DNA of 64,000 nt from CAIQQQ01 sp040399685 (GTDB taxonomy: Bacteria; Pseudomonadota; Alphaproteobacteria; Acetobacterales; Acetobacteraceae), in NCBI GenBank assembly GCA_040399685.1, contig JBBART010000005.1, positions 1-64,000 of the forward strand, read 5' to 3'. The first letter of the stretch is position 1. Each line of letters begins with the position of its first letter. Positions 15,553 to 25,000 of the stretch are shown here, piece after piece. Below the pieces are notes generated by a model, which did no database searches, was not told the DNA's origin, and was given only the letters and a program-made list of their open reading frames with translations. Both the position numbers and the translations under genes were made by a program.

Positions 15553-16677
15553 ATGCAGCTCCAGCTCCAAAACTTCCAAACCCTCGTCGCCAACGCCGCC
15601 GCCGCCGTCCAAGGCTCCGCCCGCCAACTGCTCGACCTCACCATCGGCAGCACCCTGCGCGCCATCCTCGAAGCCAACGCCTCTCTTGCCTTGTGGATGC
15701 AGTGGCTGATCGTCCAGGTCCTCGCCACCACCCGTGCGGCCACCAGCAACGGCGCCGATCTGGACAGCTGGACCGCTGATTTCTCCCTCACCCGACTGCC
15801 CGCCTCCCCAGCCGCCGGCCAGGCCGTGTTCGCCCGCTTCACCCCCACCCAAAGCGCCGCGATCCCGCCTGGAACCCAACTCCGCACCGCCGATGCCAGC
15901 CAAAGCTTCATCGTCACCACTGACGTCGCCAACACCGCCTGGAACCCCAGCCAGTCCGCCTACATAATCGGTGCCGGCATCGCCTCCATCACGCTCCCCA
16001 TCACCGCCACCGTTCCCGGAAGCGCGGGCAACGTCCAGTCCGGCGCCATCACGCTGCTAGGTTCGGCGATTGCCGGCATCGACACCGCCACCAACCCCGC
16101 TCCACTCTCCGGCGGGTTGGATGCCGAACAGGATCCAGCCCTTCGTCAGCGCTTCACCAGTTTCCTGTCCAGCCGTGCGCGCGGCACCGCGCTGGCCATC
16201 GGCCATGCCATTCTCTCCGTGCGCCAAGGCCTCAGCTACACGTTGCAAGAAAACATGGCGCCCGACGGCACCGTCCGCATGGGCAGCTTTGTGGTCACGG
16301 TCGATGACGGCTCCGGCACCCCCAGCACCGCCCTGCTGGCTCAGATCGCAACTGCCATCGAGGCCATGCGCCCCATCGGGGCCCTCTACGCCGTGCAGCC
16401 GCCCACGCTGCTCACGGCGCTGGTCTCACTCTCCATCACCACCAGCCCCGGTAGCGCCCACACCACCATCGCGGCGAACGTGGCGCTGTCGATCACCGCG
16501 GCCATCAACGCCCTGCCAATCGGCGCCCCGCTTCCGTGGTCGCGCCTCACTCAACTCGCCTACGCGGCTGATCCGAACATCATCAATGTCACCTCGGTGC
16601 TGCTCAACCTCGCCACGACCGATCTCATCCCCAGTCCAAGCGGCCTGATCAAGCCCGGCACAGTGCAGGTGAACTGA
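15553..16677 (+). CDS. Baseplate assembly protein J
   Basis: A 374-aa protein. It shows the baseplate J profile: an N-terminal helix region, Asp-Leu-Asp-Ser-Trp near residue 75, a Thr/Ala-rich repeat domain with Ile-Pro-Pro-Gly-Thr, then Gly-Gly-Leu-Asp-Ala-Glu-Gln-Asp, Leu-Arg-Gln-Arg-Phe, and a beta domain with Val-Asp-Asp-Gly-Ser-Gly-Thr-Pro. gpJ links wedges around the hub. It runs into the gpI-like gene with a single base between stop and start. Confidence 0.82.
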   Translation: MQLQLQNFQTLVANAAAAVQGSARQLLDLTIGSTLRAILEANASLALWMQWLIVQVLATTRAATSNGADLDSWTADFSLTRLPASPAAGQAVFARFTPTQSAAIPPGTQLRTADASQSFIVTTDVANTAWNPSQSAYIIGAGIASITLPITATVPGSAGNVQSGAITLLGSAIAGIDTATNPAPLSGGLDAEQDPALRQRFTSFLSSRARGTALAIGHAILSVRQGLSYTLQENMAPDGTVRMGSFVVTVDDGSGTPSTALLAQIATAIEAMRPIGALYAVQPPTLLTALVSLSITTSPGSAHTTIAANVALSITAAINALPIGAPLPWSRLTQLAYAADPNIINVTSVLLNLATTDLIPSPSGLIKPGTVQVN

Positions 16678-16678
16678 C

Positions 16679-17335
16679 ATGACTGGTGACACGAACGACC
16701 TCCTCGCCCGCCTCAAGGTCACGCTGCCCGCGAAATGGTTCGCCGACAGCACGCCCATCCTCGACGGCCTGCTCACCGGCCTCGCCAGCGCCTGGTCCTG
16801 GCTTTATGCCCTGCTGGTTTTCACCCGAAACCAAACCAGGCTCGCCACCGCCACCGGCACCTTTCTCGACGCCATCAGCGCCGATTGCCTCGGCCCCGCT
16901 CTGCCCCGCCGCACGGCCGAGCCAGACGCCACCTATCGCCTCCGCATCGCCCGCGAATTGCTGCGCGAACGCAACACTCGCACCGCCCTCGTCGCGGCCC
17001 TCACCGACCTCACGGGCCGCCCGCCCATCGTGTTCGAGCCCACCCGTCCGGCCGACACCGGCGCCTGAAACACCGCCGCCGGTTACGGCGTGGCCGGCGG
17101 CTGGGGCAGCCTGATGCTGCCGTTCCAATGCTTCGTCACCGCCTTCCGCTCGCAGGGCAGCGGCATCGCCAACGTCGCCGGCTACGGCCAGTCCGCCGGC
17201 GGCTACGGCACCGGCGCCATCGAATACGCGGCGCTTGCCATGATCACCGGCCAGATCACCGACACCGACATCACCCGCGCCATCGCCGGCGTGATGCCCG
17301 TCTCCTCCATCGCCTGGACCCGCATCACCAACTGA
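16679..17335 (+). pseudogene. gpI-like baseplate protein interrupted by an in-frame TGA at 17066
   Basis: Read through the TGA, the frame encodes about 217 residues, a sensible length for this gpI-equivalent tail protein. The first 129 residues include Gly-Thr-Phe-Leu-Asp-Ala-Ile-Ser and Tyr-Arg-Leu-Arg-Ile-Ala-Arg-Glu-Leu-Leu. After Ala-Asp-Thr-Gly-Ala the TGA is followed in frame by Asn-Thr-Ala-Ala-Gly-Tyr-Gly-Val-Ala-Gly-Gly-Trp-Gly and a coherent C-terminus with Val-Ala-Gly-Tyr-Gly and Ile-Ala-Trp-Thr-Arg-Ile. The lost residue was likely Trp, Arg or Gly (one base from TGA). No other damage is seen. Truncation would probably block baseplate assembly. A restart at GTG 17090 would give only the C-terminal 81 residues. 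Confidence 0.75.
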
Positions 17336-17364
17336 TCCGGCCAAGCCAACCGAAGGCCCACACC

Positions 17365-18621
17365 ATGGACCGCAATATCGTCTATCCGGGCAGCATCCCG
17401 CTCGACACGGACCTTCTCGCCACCAACCGCAACGCCATGATCGCCCTCGGCGCGCTGGCCCAGGCCACCCTGGGCACAAGTGCGGTGGTGGACGGCCTCG
17501 CGGTCGGCCCCACCACCCCCGCCAGCCTGAGCGTTGTCTGCGGCTCCGGCAGCATCACGCAGTTCACCACCGTCGATCAGAACGCCTACGGTTCCCTGCC
17601 GGCGGACACGGCTGACCGCCTGATGAAAATGGGCGTCAATCTTGCCGCCAACACCATCGCACTGGCCGCCCCGACCACCTCCGGCCAGGCCATCGCCTAC
17701 CTGATCGAGGCCAGCTTCCAGGAAGCCGACACCTCCCCGGTGGTGCTGCCCTATTACAACGCCGCCAACCCGGCCTCGCCGTATCTCGGCCCCAACAACA
17801 CCGGCGTCGCCCAATCCACCCAGCGCATACAGCGCGTTCAGTTCCAGGTGAAGGCCAGCCCGCCGGCCACCATCGGCAGCCAGGTCACGCCCAGCGTCGA
17901 TGCCGGCTGGTCGGGTCTGGCCGTCATCACCGTCAGCTATGGCCAGACCCAGATCACCGCCACCAGCATCGCTCAATTGGCAGCCTCGCCGGCGTTGCAG
18001 TTCAAGCTGCCGACGCTCCGGCCGGGCTTCTCCCAGATCCAGTCCTTCACCGCCTCGGGCAACTTCACCGTGCCGATCGGCGTCACCCGCCTGCGCGTGA
18101 CCGTCATCGGTGGCGGCGGGGCAGGGGGCACCCACGCCAACATTCCCAGCGGCGGCGGCGGGGCGGGTGGCAACGGCCTGCGCATTCTCTCGGGCCTGAC
18201 ACCGGGCGCCGTTATCGCGGTCACGGTGGGCGCCGCTGGTGCCGCCATCACCAGCGGCACCGGCCAGGGCGGCAGTGGCGGCACCTCCAGCTTCGGCGCC
18301 TACGTCTCCGCCACCGGCGGCCAGGGCGGCGGTGGGGGCTCGGTGCTGACCACGGCCGCCGGCGGTGGTGGTGGCAGTGCGGTTGGCGGCGACGTCAACA
18401 CTGGCGGCAGTTGCGGCACTGACAGCGTTATTCCAGCGGCCCGCGGTGGCGATGGCGGCGGCCTTGGCGCCGGTCGCGGCGCCACCGGCTATGTTCAGGG
18501 CCTGACCGCCACCGGCTATGGCGGCGGTGGCGGCGGTGGCGGCGCCAACAGCACCACCGGCACCGGCACAGGTGCTTCCGGCGGCAACGGTGCCGCTGGT
18601 CTCGTCATCGTGGAGTTCTAA
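17365..18621 (+). CDS. Tail fibre with glycine-rich receptor-binding end
   Basis: A 418-aa protein starting at ATG 17365. The N-terminal half is a structured tail-fibre attachment region. Near residue 225 the motif Phe-Thr-Ala-Ser-Gly-Asn-Phe-Thr-Val-Pro opens a glycine-rich domain (about 230-415) with runs of four to eight Gly separated by short loops. This matches the polyglycine-sandwich type of phage adhesin tips that bind surface receptors. The same kind of domain ends the 1407-aa protein at 22017, so this phage carries two glycine-rich tips. Confidence 0.7.
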   Translation: MDRNIVYPGSIPLDTDLLATNRNAMIALGALAQATLGTSAVVDGLAVGPTTPASLSVVCGSGSITQFTTVDQNAYGSLPADTADRLMKMGVNLAANTIALAAPTTSGQAIAYLIEASFQEADTSPVVLPYYNAANPASPYLGPNNTGVAQSTQRIQRVQFQVKASPPATIGSQVTPSVDAGWSGLAVITVSYGQTQITATSIAQLAASPALQFKLPTLRPGFSQIQSFTASGNFTVPIGVTRLRVTVIGGGGAGGTHANIPSGGGGAGGNGLRILSGLTPGAVIAVTVGAAGAAITSGTGQGGSGGTSSFGAYVSATGGQGGGGGSVLTTAAGGGGGSAVGGDVNTGGSCGTDSVIPAARGGDGGGLGAGRGATGYVQGLTATGYGGGGGGGGANSTTGTGTGASGGNGAAGLVIVEF

Positions 18622-18624
18622 GCC

Positions 18625-18897
18625 ATGAAAACCTATGCCCGCATCGAGAACGGCGTCATCGCCGAACTCCTGACCACCGCGTCAGACCCCGCCAAGATCT
18701 TCCACCCGCTGCTCACCTGGCGCGAATGCATCACGCCGGGCGCCGAAGCCGGCTGGCTCGCCACGGCCACCGGCTTCATCGCTCCACCAACGCCCACGGC
18801 ACAGCCGCTCCAACCCATCACCCTGCCGCAGCTTCAGGCCGACCTCGCCGTCCTGACTGCCAAATTCAAAGTATTCATCGCCAAGACCGGAGGCTGA
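18625..18897 (+). CDS. Small fibre-associated protein
   Basis: A 90-aa protein starting 3 bases after the fibre gene. The N-terminus has Met-Lys-Thr-Tyr-Ala-Arg-Ile-Glu-Asn-Gly-Val-Ile-Ala-Glu-Leu, a pattern common to small proteins encoded next to phage fibres, followed by a Pro/Thr linker and a C-terminal helix. It may be a fibre chaperone or accessory. No domain is certain. Confidence 0.55.
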   Translation: MKTYARIENGVIAELLTTASDPAKIFHPLLTWRECITPGAEAGWLATATGFIAPPTPTAQPLQPITLPQLQADLAVLTAKFKVFIAKTGG

Positions 18898-18899
18898 CC

Positions 18900-19385
18900 A
18901 TGGCCACCATCGCCGCCCATGTCTGGCGCCCCAGCGGCGCCCGTCGCGCCGTGCTGGACGGCTTCATCCCCGTTCCGCGCGGCACCATCCCCACCACGCC
19001 CGCCCCGCTCGCCTGGCCTGCCAAAGACCCCGCCGACGTGCTGGATTACGAGTTCGACGTCTCGGCCGCCCTGCTCGGCAACAAGGGCGACAGCATCGCC
19101 ACGCTGGACGCCACCATCACCCCCAACGCCACCGGCGACCTCACGCTCTCCAGTTCCATCGCCGATGGCGCCATCGCGGTGTTCTGGTTCGCCGGTGGCC
19201 AGATCGGCACGATCTACGTCGTCCAGATCACCATCGCCACCAGTTCCGGCCGCACCATCAGCCGCGCCGTGCTGCTGCCCGTGCAGGCGCTGGCCACCAC
19301 CACCGCCCCCACCGAGGTGCTGACCACCGACACCGGCACCATCGTCACCGACCAATCGGGCAACCCCATCCTGATTGGAGGCTGA
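18900..19385 (+). CDS. Phage fibre-region protein with beta-sandwich look
   Basis: A 161-aa protein, ATG at 18900 overlapping the end of the previous stop. It is beta-rich with Leu-Asp-Tyr-Glu-Phe-Asp-Val-Ser-Ala near residue 60, Ile-Ala-Thr-Leu-Asp-Ala-Thr-Ile, and Gly-Arg-Thr-Ile-Ser-Arg. Proteins of this type and position often form a collar or adaptor for the tailspikes. The function is inferred from place only. Confidence 0.5.
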   Translation: MATIAAHVWRPSGARRAVLDGFIPVPRGTIPTTPAPLAWPAKDPADVLDYEFDVSAALLGNKGDSIATLDATITPNATGDLTLSSSIADGAIAVFWFAGGQIGTIYVVQITIATSSGRTISRAVLLPVQALATTTAPTEVLTTDTGTIVTDQSGNPILIGG

Positions 19386-19389
19386 CCGC

Positions 19390-21948
19390 ATGACCACCAT
19401 CCCGCAGCTTCCCGCCGCCGCCGCCACCGCCGACACCGACCTGCTGCCGATCAGCCAGTCCGGCATCCTCCGCGCCGCCAGCCGCGCCCAGTTGACCGCA
19501 GGCCTGCAACCCTCCCTGGCGCTGGCCACCGGCCAATTGCTCGGCCGCATCTCCCCCGGCACCGGCAGTCCGGAGCCGATCACCATCGGCGCCAACCTCT
19601 CGCTCGCCAGCGGCACGCTCTCGGCCAATGCCGCCCCGTTCAACGTGGCCAGCCTGCCCAGCGCCACCGCGCCCGGCACGTCAGATCTTGTTGCCATGGC
19701 GCAATCCGGCGCCAACAAGGCGGCTACCTACAGCCAGTTCATGGCCGGCCTCTCCGGCCTCGCCAATCTCGATATCTCCCAACTTGCCACCACCCCCACC
19801 GGGCTTGCCACCGCCCGCAGGCTGGCCGACCAGATGGCTGATGCCCTGCCCATCGAAGCCTTCGGCGCGGTCGGTGACGGCACCACCGACGACACCAGCG
19901 CCGTTATCGCTGCCCTGGCCACATCGCGCCCGGTGCGCTTGTCAGCCAAAACCTATGTCATCAACGGCCAGCTCACGATCACTACCGCCAACACCACCCT
20001 GATCGGCATCCCTGGCCAGACCATCCTGCGCCGCGCCCGCCAGACCACCGGCAGCGCCTGGATCTCTGTTCAGGCCTCCGGCTTCCGCGCTGACGGCATC
20101 ATCTTCGACGCCAATCGCGCCGCCATCACCACCGATAACTGGTCCGTACTTGTCACCAGCGCCTGCCTGCAATCGGACTGGCATCGCTGCGCCTTCATCA
20201 ACGCCGGCGGCAGCAGTCTTGGCAGCGGCCTCACTTTGCTCGCCAGCGACCCGAGCATTTGCCAACATGTCGTGCGGGACTGCGACTTCGCCAACAACCA
20301 GGTGCATGGCCTCTGGGTCCAGGCTTGCGCCGGCGTGCAGGTTGAAACCTGCCGCGCCCATGACAACGGCCAGTACGGCCTCAATCTCGATTTCAACGAT
20401 GCCAGCTTCACCCGCAAGATCCGCCTGGCCCAGGTGATCGGCAACCGTTGCTGGAACAATCTGCGCGGCATTGCCGTCGGCAACTACAATGCCACCAACG
20501 CCACCGTCGCCGTCTGGGGCAATGCCAATCCGGATGCGCTCTCGGCCCTCGTTTCCGGCAATCTCTGCCATGACAACACCGTCTACGGCATTGCCGTCTC
20601 CGGCCGCGCCTTGCTGGTGCACGGCAATCTCTGCTCGAACAACGGCACCGTCGCCAATTCCGGCGCTGGCATCCTGTGCAATATGTCGTATTCCCGTGTG
20701 ACTGCGAACATGGTGACAGGATCAGCGCTTTACGGAATCGACAGCGGCGGCTCGATCAATTCCGAGGTCAGCGCCAACCACATCCTCGGCCATAGCTTCG
20801 GCATCAACTGCGGCGGCGGCACCGCCATGCGCGTCGAGGGCAACACCCTTCAGGATGCCAGCAGCTGGGCCATCCTGGTCAACAACGTCGAAACCGACGG
20901 CAACGGTGTCAATTTCGGCCTGCCCACCAGCGGCCTCGCTCTGGTCGGCAACTGGATCGCCATGACCAGCGCCGCCGCGTCCGGCATCCTGCTGCGCGAC
21001 GGCCCGCAAGGCGTGATGATCGCACGCAACCACTTCGTCGGCAGCAACGGCGCCTTGCTCGCCAACTGTCTCTGGGCCAACACCGATCAGGTGATCATCG
21101 AGGCCAATCGCTGGAACTTCACCCAGCGTTTCTTCGCCAACCCGACCGTCTACAACGCCCTGCAAACCGTGATCCTGCCGGATATCGCCGACAGCGTCAT
21201 GATCACCACCGCCAGCAGTGGCGTGCAATCGATGCTGACCAGCTATCAGACCATCAGCTATGGCCAGCTCACCTTCATCCGCATCACCAATGGCGGCAGC
21301 GCCTACACCACCGCCAGCATCGCCATCGCAGGCCCTGGTACTGGGGCCACCGCACGTGCTGTCATCAGCAACGGCGTCATCATCGGCGCGGTCATCACCG
21401 CATCTGGCGCCGGCTATGGCAGCATCGGCGCCCAGCTTGCCATCACCATCACTGGCGACGGCACCGGCGCCACCGCCACGGGCTATGCCGGCGTGCCTGT
21501 GCCAGAGGAGCGCCGTCTGCGCGTGCGCTGCAACACATCGGTCCGCTTTGCCCGTTCAGGCTCCAGCCCGATTCAAGAAAATTATACCGGCACGGACATT
21601 ACCGTCGCCACCAACGCCGACATCGAATGGACCGGCACCTTCAACTCCTGGCGCGCCAGTTTCTTCGCCAGCAATGACTATCTGGCGCCCGATGCCGCCG
21701 GCGGCGCCCTGCTGCGCAGCACCGGCAATGCCGACATTCAGCTTCGCCCAGCCGGCATCGGCCGCATCCGCCTGACCACTGATTCCGAAACCACCGGTTG
21801 CCTCGAAGCCATCGGCCGCAACACCCCCGAGGGCGTCACCACCGCCCCGCCAGGCTCCACCTTCCGCAACCTCAACGGTGGCGTCGGCACCAGCTTCTAC
21901 GTCAAGCGCACCGGCACCGGAAACACTGGCTGGTTCGCTATCGGCTAG
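19390..21948 (+). CDS. Tailspike with pectate-lyase-like beta-helix
   Basis: An 852-aa protein (ATG at 19390). Residues 1-75 are an adaptor shared with the next spike: Pro-Gln-Leu-Pro, then Gln-Ser-Gly, Leu-Gln-Pro, Leu-Leu-Gly-Arg and Ser-Pro-X-X-Gly. Near residue 155 the entry motif Phe-Gly-Ala-Val-Gly-Asp-Gly-Thr-Thr-Asp-Asp begins a pectate-lyase/P22-type right-handed beta-helix (about 155-600), with Asn-Asn and His-Asn-Asn turns. The C-terminal 250 residues hold repeated short beta motifs (Gly-Thr-Gly-Ala-Thr-Ala) ending in a trimer-type tip. Such spikes bind or cleave host polysaccharide. The catalytic residues cannot be named from sequence alone. Confidence 0.72.
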   Translation: MTTIPQLPAAAATADTDLLPISQSGILRAASRAQLTAGLQPSLALATGQLLGRISPGTGSPEPITIGANLSLASGTLSANAAPFNVASLPSATAPGTSDLVAMAQSGANKAATYSQFMAGLSGLANLDISQLATTPTGLATARRLADQMADALPIEAFGAVGDGTTDDTSAVIAALATSRPVRLSAKTYVINGQLTITTANTTLIGIPGQTILRRARQTTGSAWISVQASGFRADGIIFDANRAAITTDNWSVLVTSACLQSDWHRCAFINAGGSSLGSGLTLLASDPSICQHVVRDCDFANNQVHGLWVQACAGVQVETCRAHDNGQYGLNLDFNDASFTRKIRLAQVIGNRCWNNLRGIAVGNYNATNATVAVWGNANPDALSALVSGNLCHDNTVYGIAVSGRALLVHGNLCSNNGTVANSGAGILCNMSYSRVTANMVTGSALYGIDSGGSINSEVSANHILGHSFGINCGGGTAMRVEGNTLQDASSWAILVNNVETDGNGVNFGLPTSGLALVGNWIAMTSAAASGILLRDGPQGVMIARNHFVGSNGALLANCLWANTDQVIIEANRWNFTQRFFANPTVYNALQTVILPDIADSVMITTASSGVQSMLTSYQTISYGQLTFIRITNGGSAYTTASIAIAGPGTGATARAVISNGVIIGAVITASGAGYGSIGAQLAITITGDGTGATATGYAGVPVPEERRLRVRCNTSVRFARSGSSPIQENYTGTDITVATNADIEWTGTFNSWRASFFASNDYLAPDAAGGALLRSTGNADIQLRPAGIGRIRLTTDSETTGCLEAIGRNTPEGVTTAPPGSTFRNLNGGVGTSFYVKRTGTGNTGWFAIG

Positions 21949-21988
21949 CGCCCGCGCCGCACTGAACCACCGCCCTTCCGATCACCAC

Positions 21989-22002
21989 CCCCCGAAAGGG
22001 GG
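21989..22002 (+). other. CCCCC-GAAA-GGGGG hairpin before the second tailspike
   Basis: A 5-bp GC stem with a GNRA (GAAA) tetraloop, overlapping the start of the GGAGGGG ribosome binding site that serves ATG 22017. The hairpin could partly hide the site and lower translation of the larger spike. It is small, and the effect is speculative. Confidence 0.4.
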
Positions 22003-22016
22003 AGGGGAGAACACGC

Positions 22017-25000
22017 ATGCCCAGTCTGCCGCAACTGCCCGAAGCCATTTCCGCCAACCCGACCGACAAGATCATGCTCGATCAGTCCGGCACCAGCCGC
22101 GCCATTACGGTCGCCACCTTGCAGACTGCTCTGCAACCGAAGCTCACCCTCGCCCAGGGCGCCCTGCTTGGCCGCGTCAGCCCCAGCCCCGGCCTGCCGG
22201 AACCGGTCGGCATTGGCTCGGGCCGCAAAATGGCCCAGGGCGCGATCACCGCCGACACCGCCATCATTGCCCCCATCGCCTCGCCCGCCTTCACGGGCAC
22301 GCCCACAGCGCCCACGCCGTCCGTTGGCGACAGCAGCACCACGCTGGCCACAACCGCTTTCGTGCAGGCCAAATACCACCAGCTGCTCACGCTGACCGGT
22401 GACCTCACTGGCACCACGGCGCCTGCCACCAGCGGCACCATGGCGGCGACGCTTGCGGCCATCACCACGCCGGGCCAGTTCACCAAGGTGACTGTCAACG
22501 CCAAGGGCCAGGTGACCGGCGGTACCAGCCTTCTGACGCCTGCCGACATCACCGGTTTTGCTGCTGCCATTCCGGTGCAGTCCGTCGCCGGCAGAACCGG
22601 TGTCGTCACTGATCTTTCGCAGGCCACCATCCTGGCCACCGGCACTCCAACCACGCGCGCTCTCGCCGATCGTGCCGCGGACAACTACAACGTTCTCGAC
22701 TTTGGCGCGGACCGAACCGGCGCTGCCGACAGCGCGCCCGCCTTGGCAGCCATCGCCGCCCTGACGGGGGCGGCGCATGGCGGAACAGTCTACTTCCCCA
22801 CCGGGACGTATAAGTTCAACAGTTACGTCTATTTCGACACCGGCGTCGTCCTGCAACTGGATTCCGGGACGAAGATGACTGGCACTGGCGCTGTCATTGC
22901 TGACAATGATGCGTCGGTGCTGATGGGCGGACGCGCCGGCATGGCGCATCTCAACGTCTCCAGCACCGATGCGAATTTCCATTCGCAGTATATCTCGCAT
23001 GTGGCGGCCGGAAGTTCCGGTGGAGCCGACTATGAGAAAAGCGGCCTCTATGTCGGCGTCGGCACCTACGACCAATCCACCTACACGCACGGCACATCGC
23101 TGGACACGGTGTCCCCCGCCAAGGACCTCGTCGCGATACAGGCGACCGCCAACATCTATCCCGGAAATACCGTCGGTCGGGCTGCTGCCATCACCACGAT
23201 TTCGGCCGTCGCTCCCGGGGCGGATGGCTCGCTCGGCGGCATTGAAGTGGACATGGTCAACAACGGCGTTGGCCAGAGCGAAAACAATCGGTTCAATACA
23301 AAAACAGCTTACAACGCGGTCGCCAACGGCCCCAACGCCATCACCAACGCCTATCAGATCACTGCCGCCGGCGGCACGTTCTTCGATGGCTACTGCGTTC
23401 TCAAAAACGCTGTTACCCGCCATGCCTTTTCCATTCGCGACCTGTCGACCTACCCCAGCCAGACGCCGTTTACCATCGACCCGAACGGCAATCTGGCAGC
23501 CGCCAGCCTGTCCACCACAGGCACGCTGTCGGTCGCCGGCAACGGCGCGGCCAGCAGCTTCAACAGCACATGGACCGCCGGCAATCCCGGCAACGGCGCC
23601 TTCCAGTGGAATTTCACCGGCTCCGTTCCCAGTGCTGCCGTCATTGGCCCGTTGACCACCGTCTACAACAACGGCCCGCATTGCGCGCAGGCGGAGAAAT
23701 TCCAGTATTTCAGCCAGGCGGGTGCTGCCGACAGTGTCGACAACGCCCAGACACTGATCGGCATCTACAATCCCGGCAGCGTATCTGGCGCGAATATGGG
23801 GGCCGAACTGGTCCGCTGGACGGTGGGCATCACGCCGCAGGACACGACGCATAACTGGACGCATGTCGTCGAGGAATACAACGTCGTCAACCGTGGGCTG
23901 GACATGGGCTGGAAGGCCTATCGCAACGACCCGGTGAACAACATCACCGGTCCGCAGCAGATCACCGGCATCGTCAACTATTCCCCCGAAGCCACCGGCC
24001 TCGGCCAGCCTGGCGAAGGCAAAAACCTGCTGTTTGCGGAACTGTTCGGCCAATCCGCCGCCAACAATGCCAGCGGTATGCCGTCGCGCTTCTACAACGC
24101 ATCGCTCTATGAGCCGAACTGCGTCGTTGGCGGCACTGGTCGCGCCATCTATATCAACGGCGACCTCACCGGCATCACGGCGCAAATCCCGTATGCGCCG
24201 CTTGAGATCAATCTCACCTGGCTGCACGGCCTGCGCACCACCACGGCCACCTTCCAGGACGGCCAGGCCCTCACCATGGCCACCGGGCAATCGCTTGCCT
24301 GGTCCAACGGCACATCGACCGCCAAGATCCAGGCCAGCGGCAGCGGCGCCAATCAGGATATCGTGCTCAGTCCCACCGGCACCGGTTCCGTGCGCGCCCC
24401 CAGCTTCACGGCCACGGACAGCACCGGCATAACCTTGGCCACCGGCCAGGGGGGCATTCTGCAAATCAAGGACAACGGCGCGGCCGCCTTGTCCAAACTG
24501 GTTGTAACCCCTGGCAACGGCGGTGCTCCGGCCGCGCTGGCGGTGTCTGGCGAGGCCAACCAGGGCCTGAATATCCGCAGCGCCGGCACTGGCCAGATCA
24601 ACTTCCAGTCCGGCAGCGGCGGCAGCACCAACGCGCTGACCATCCTGCCCAACGCGACAGCCGTGAACGCCCTTTCAGTCATCGGTGGTTCCACCGGCCA
24701 GAACGTGGCGCTGGGCGTCAATGGCGCGGACACCAATGTGTCGATCCAGATCAGCCCGCAAGGCACCGGCAGCGTCGCCATCGCCAAACTCGCCGCAACC
24801 GGCGGCAGCATCGACGGTAGCGCGATCGGCGCCACCACCCCCGGCACTGGCGCCTTCACCACGCTGAAATCCACCAGTCTCGCGAGCTTTACCGCGGGCC
24901 TCGCCGATGCCAGCTACAGCAGCCAGACCCCCACCACCGGCTTTGCCTTTGCCATCACCATCGCCAACGGCGTCTCCACGCTCCAGCTGACCCCGGCGGG

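Noticed and set aside
4976..18621. Interpretation as a tailocin or a GTA
   Set aside because: Capsid, portal, scaffold-like and terminase genes are present, which tailocins lack, and a sheath and gpW/J/I baseplate are not part of the known siphovirus-like alphaproteobacterial GTA.
21945..24464. Long - strand open frame of 839 codons opposite the second tailspike
   Set aside because: Composition is Gly/Ala/Arg rich as expected for the antisense of a Thr/Ala/Gly-rich spike; no family features.
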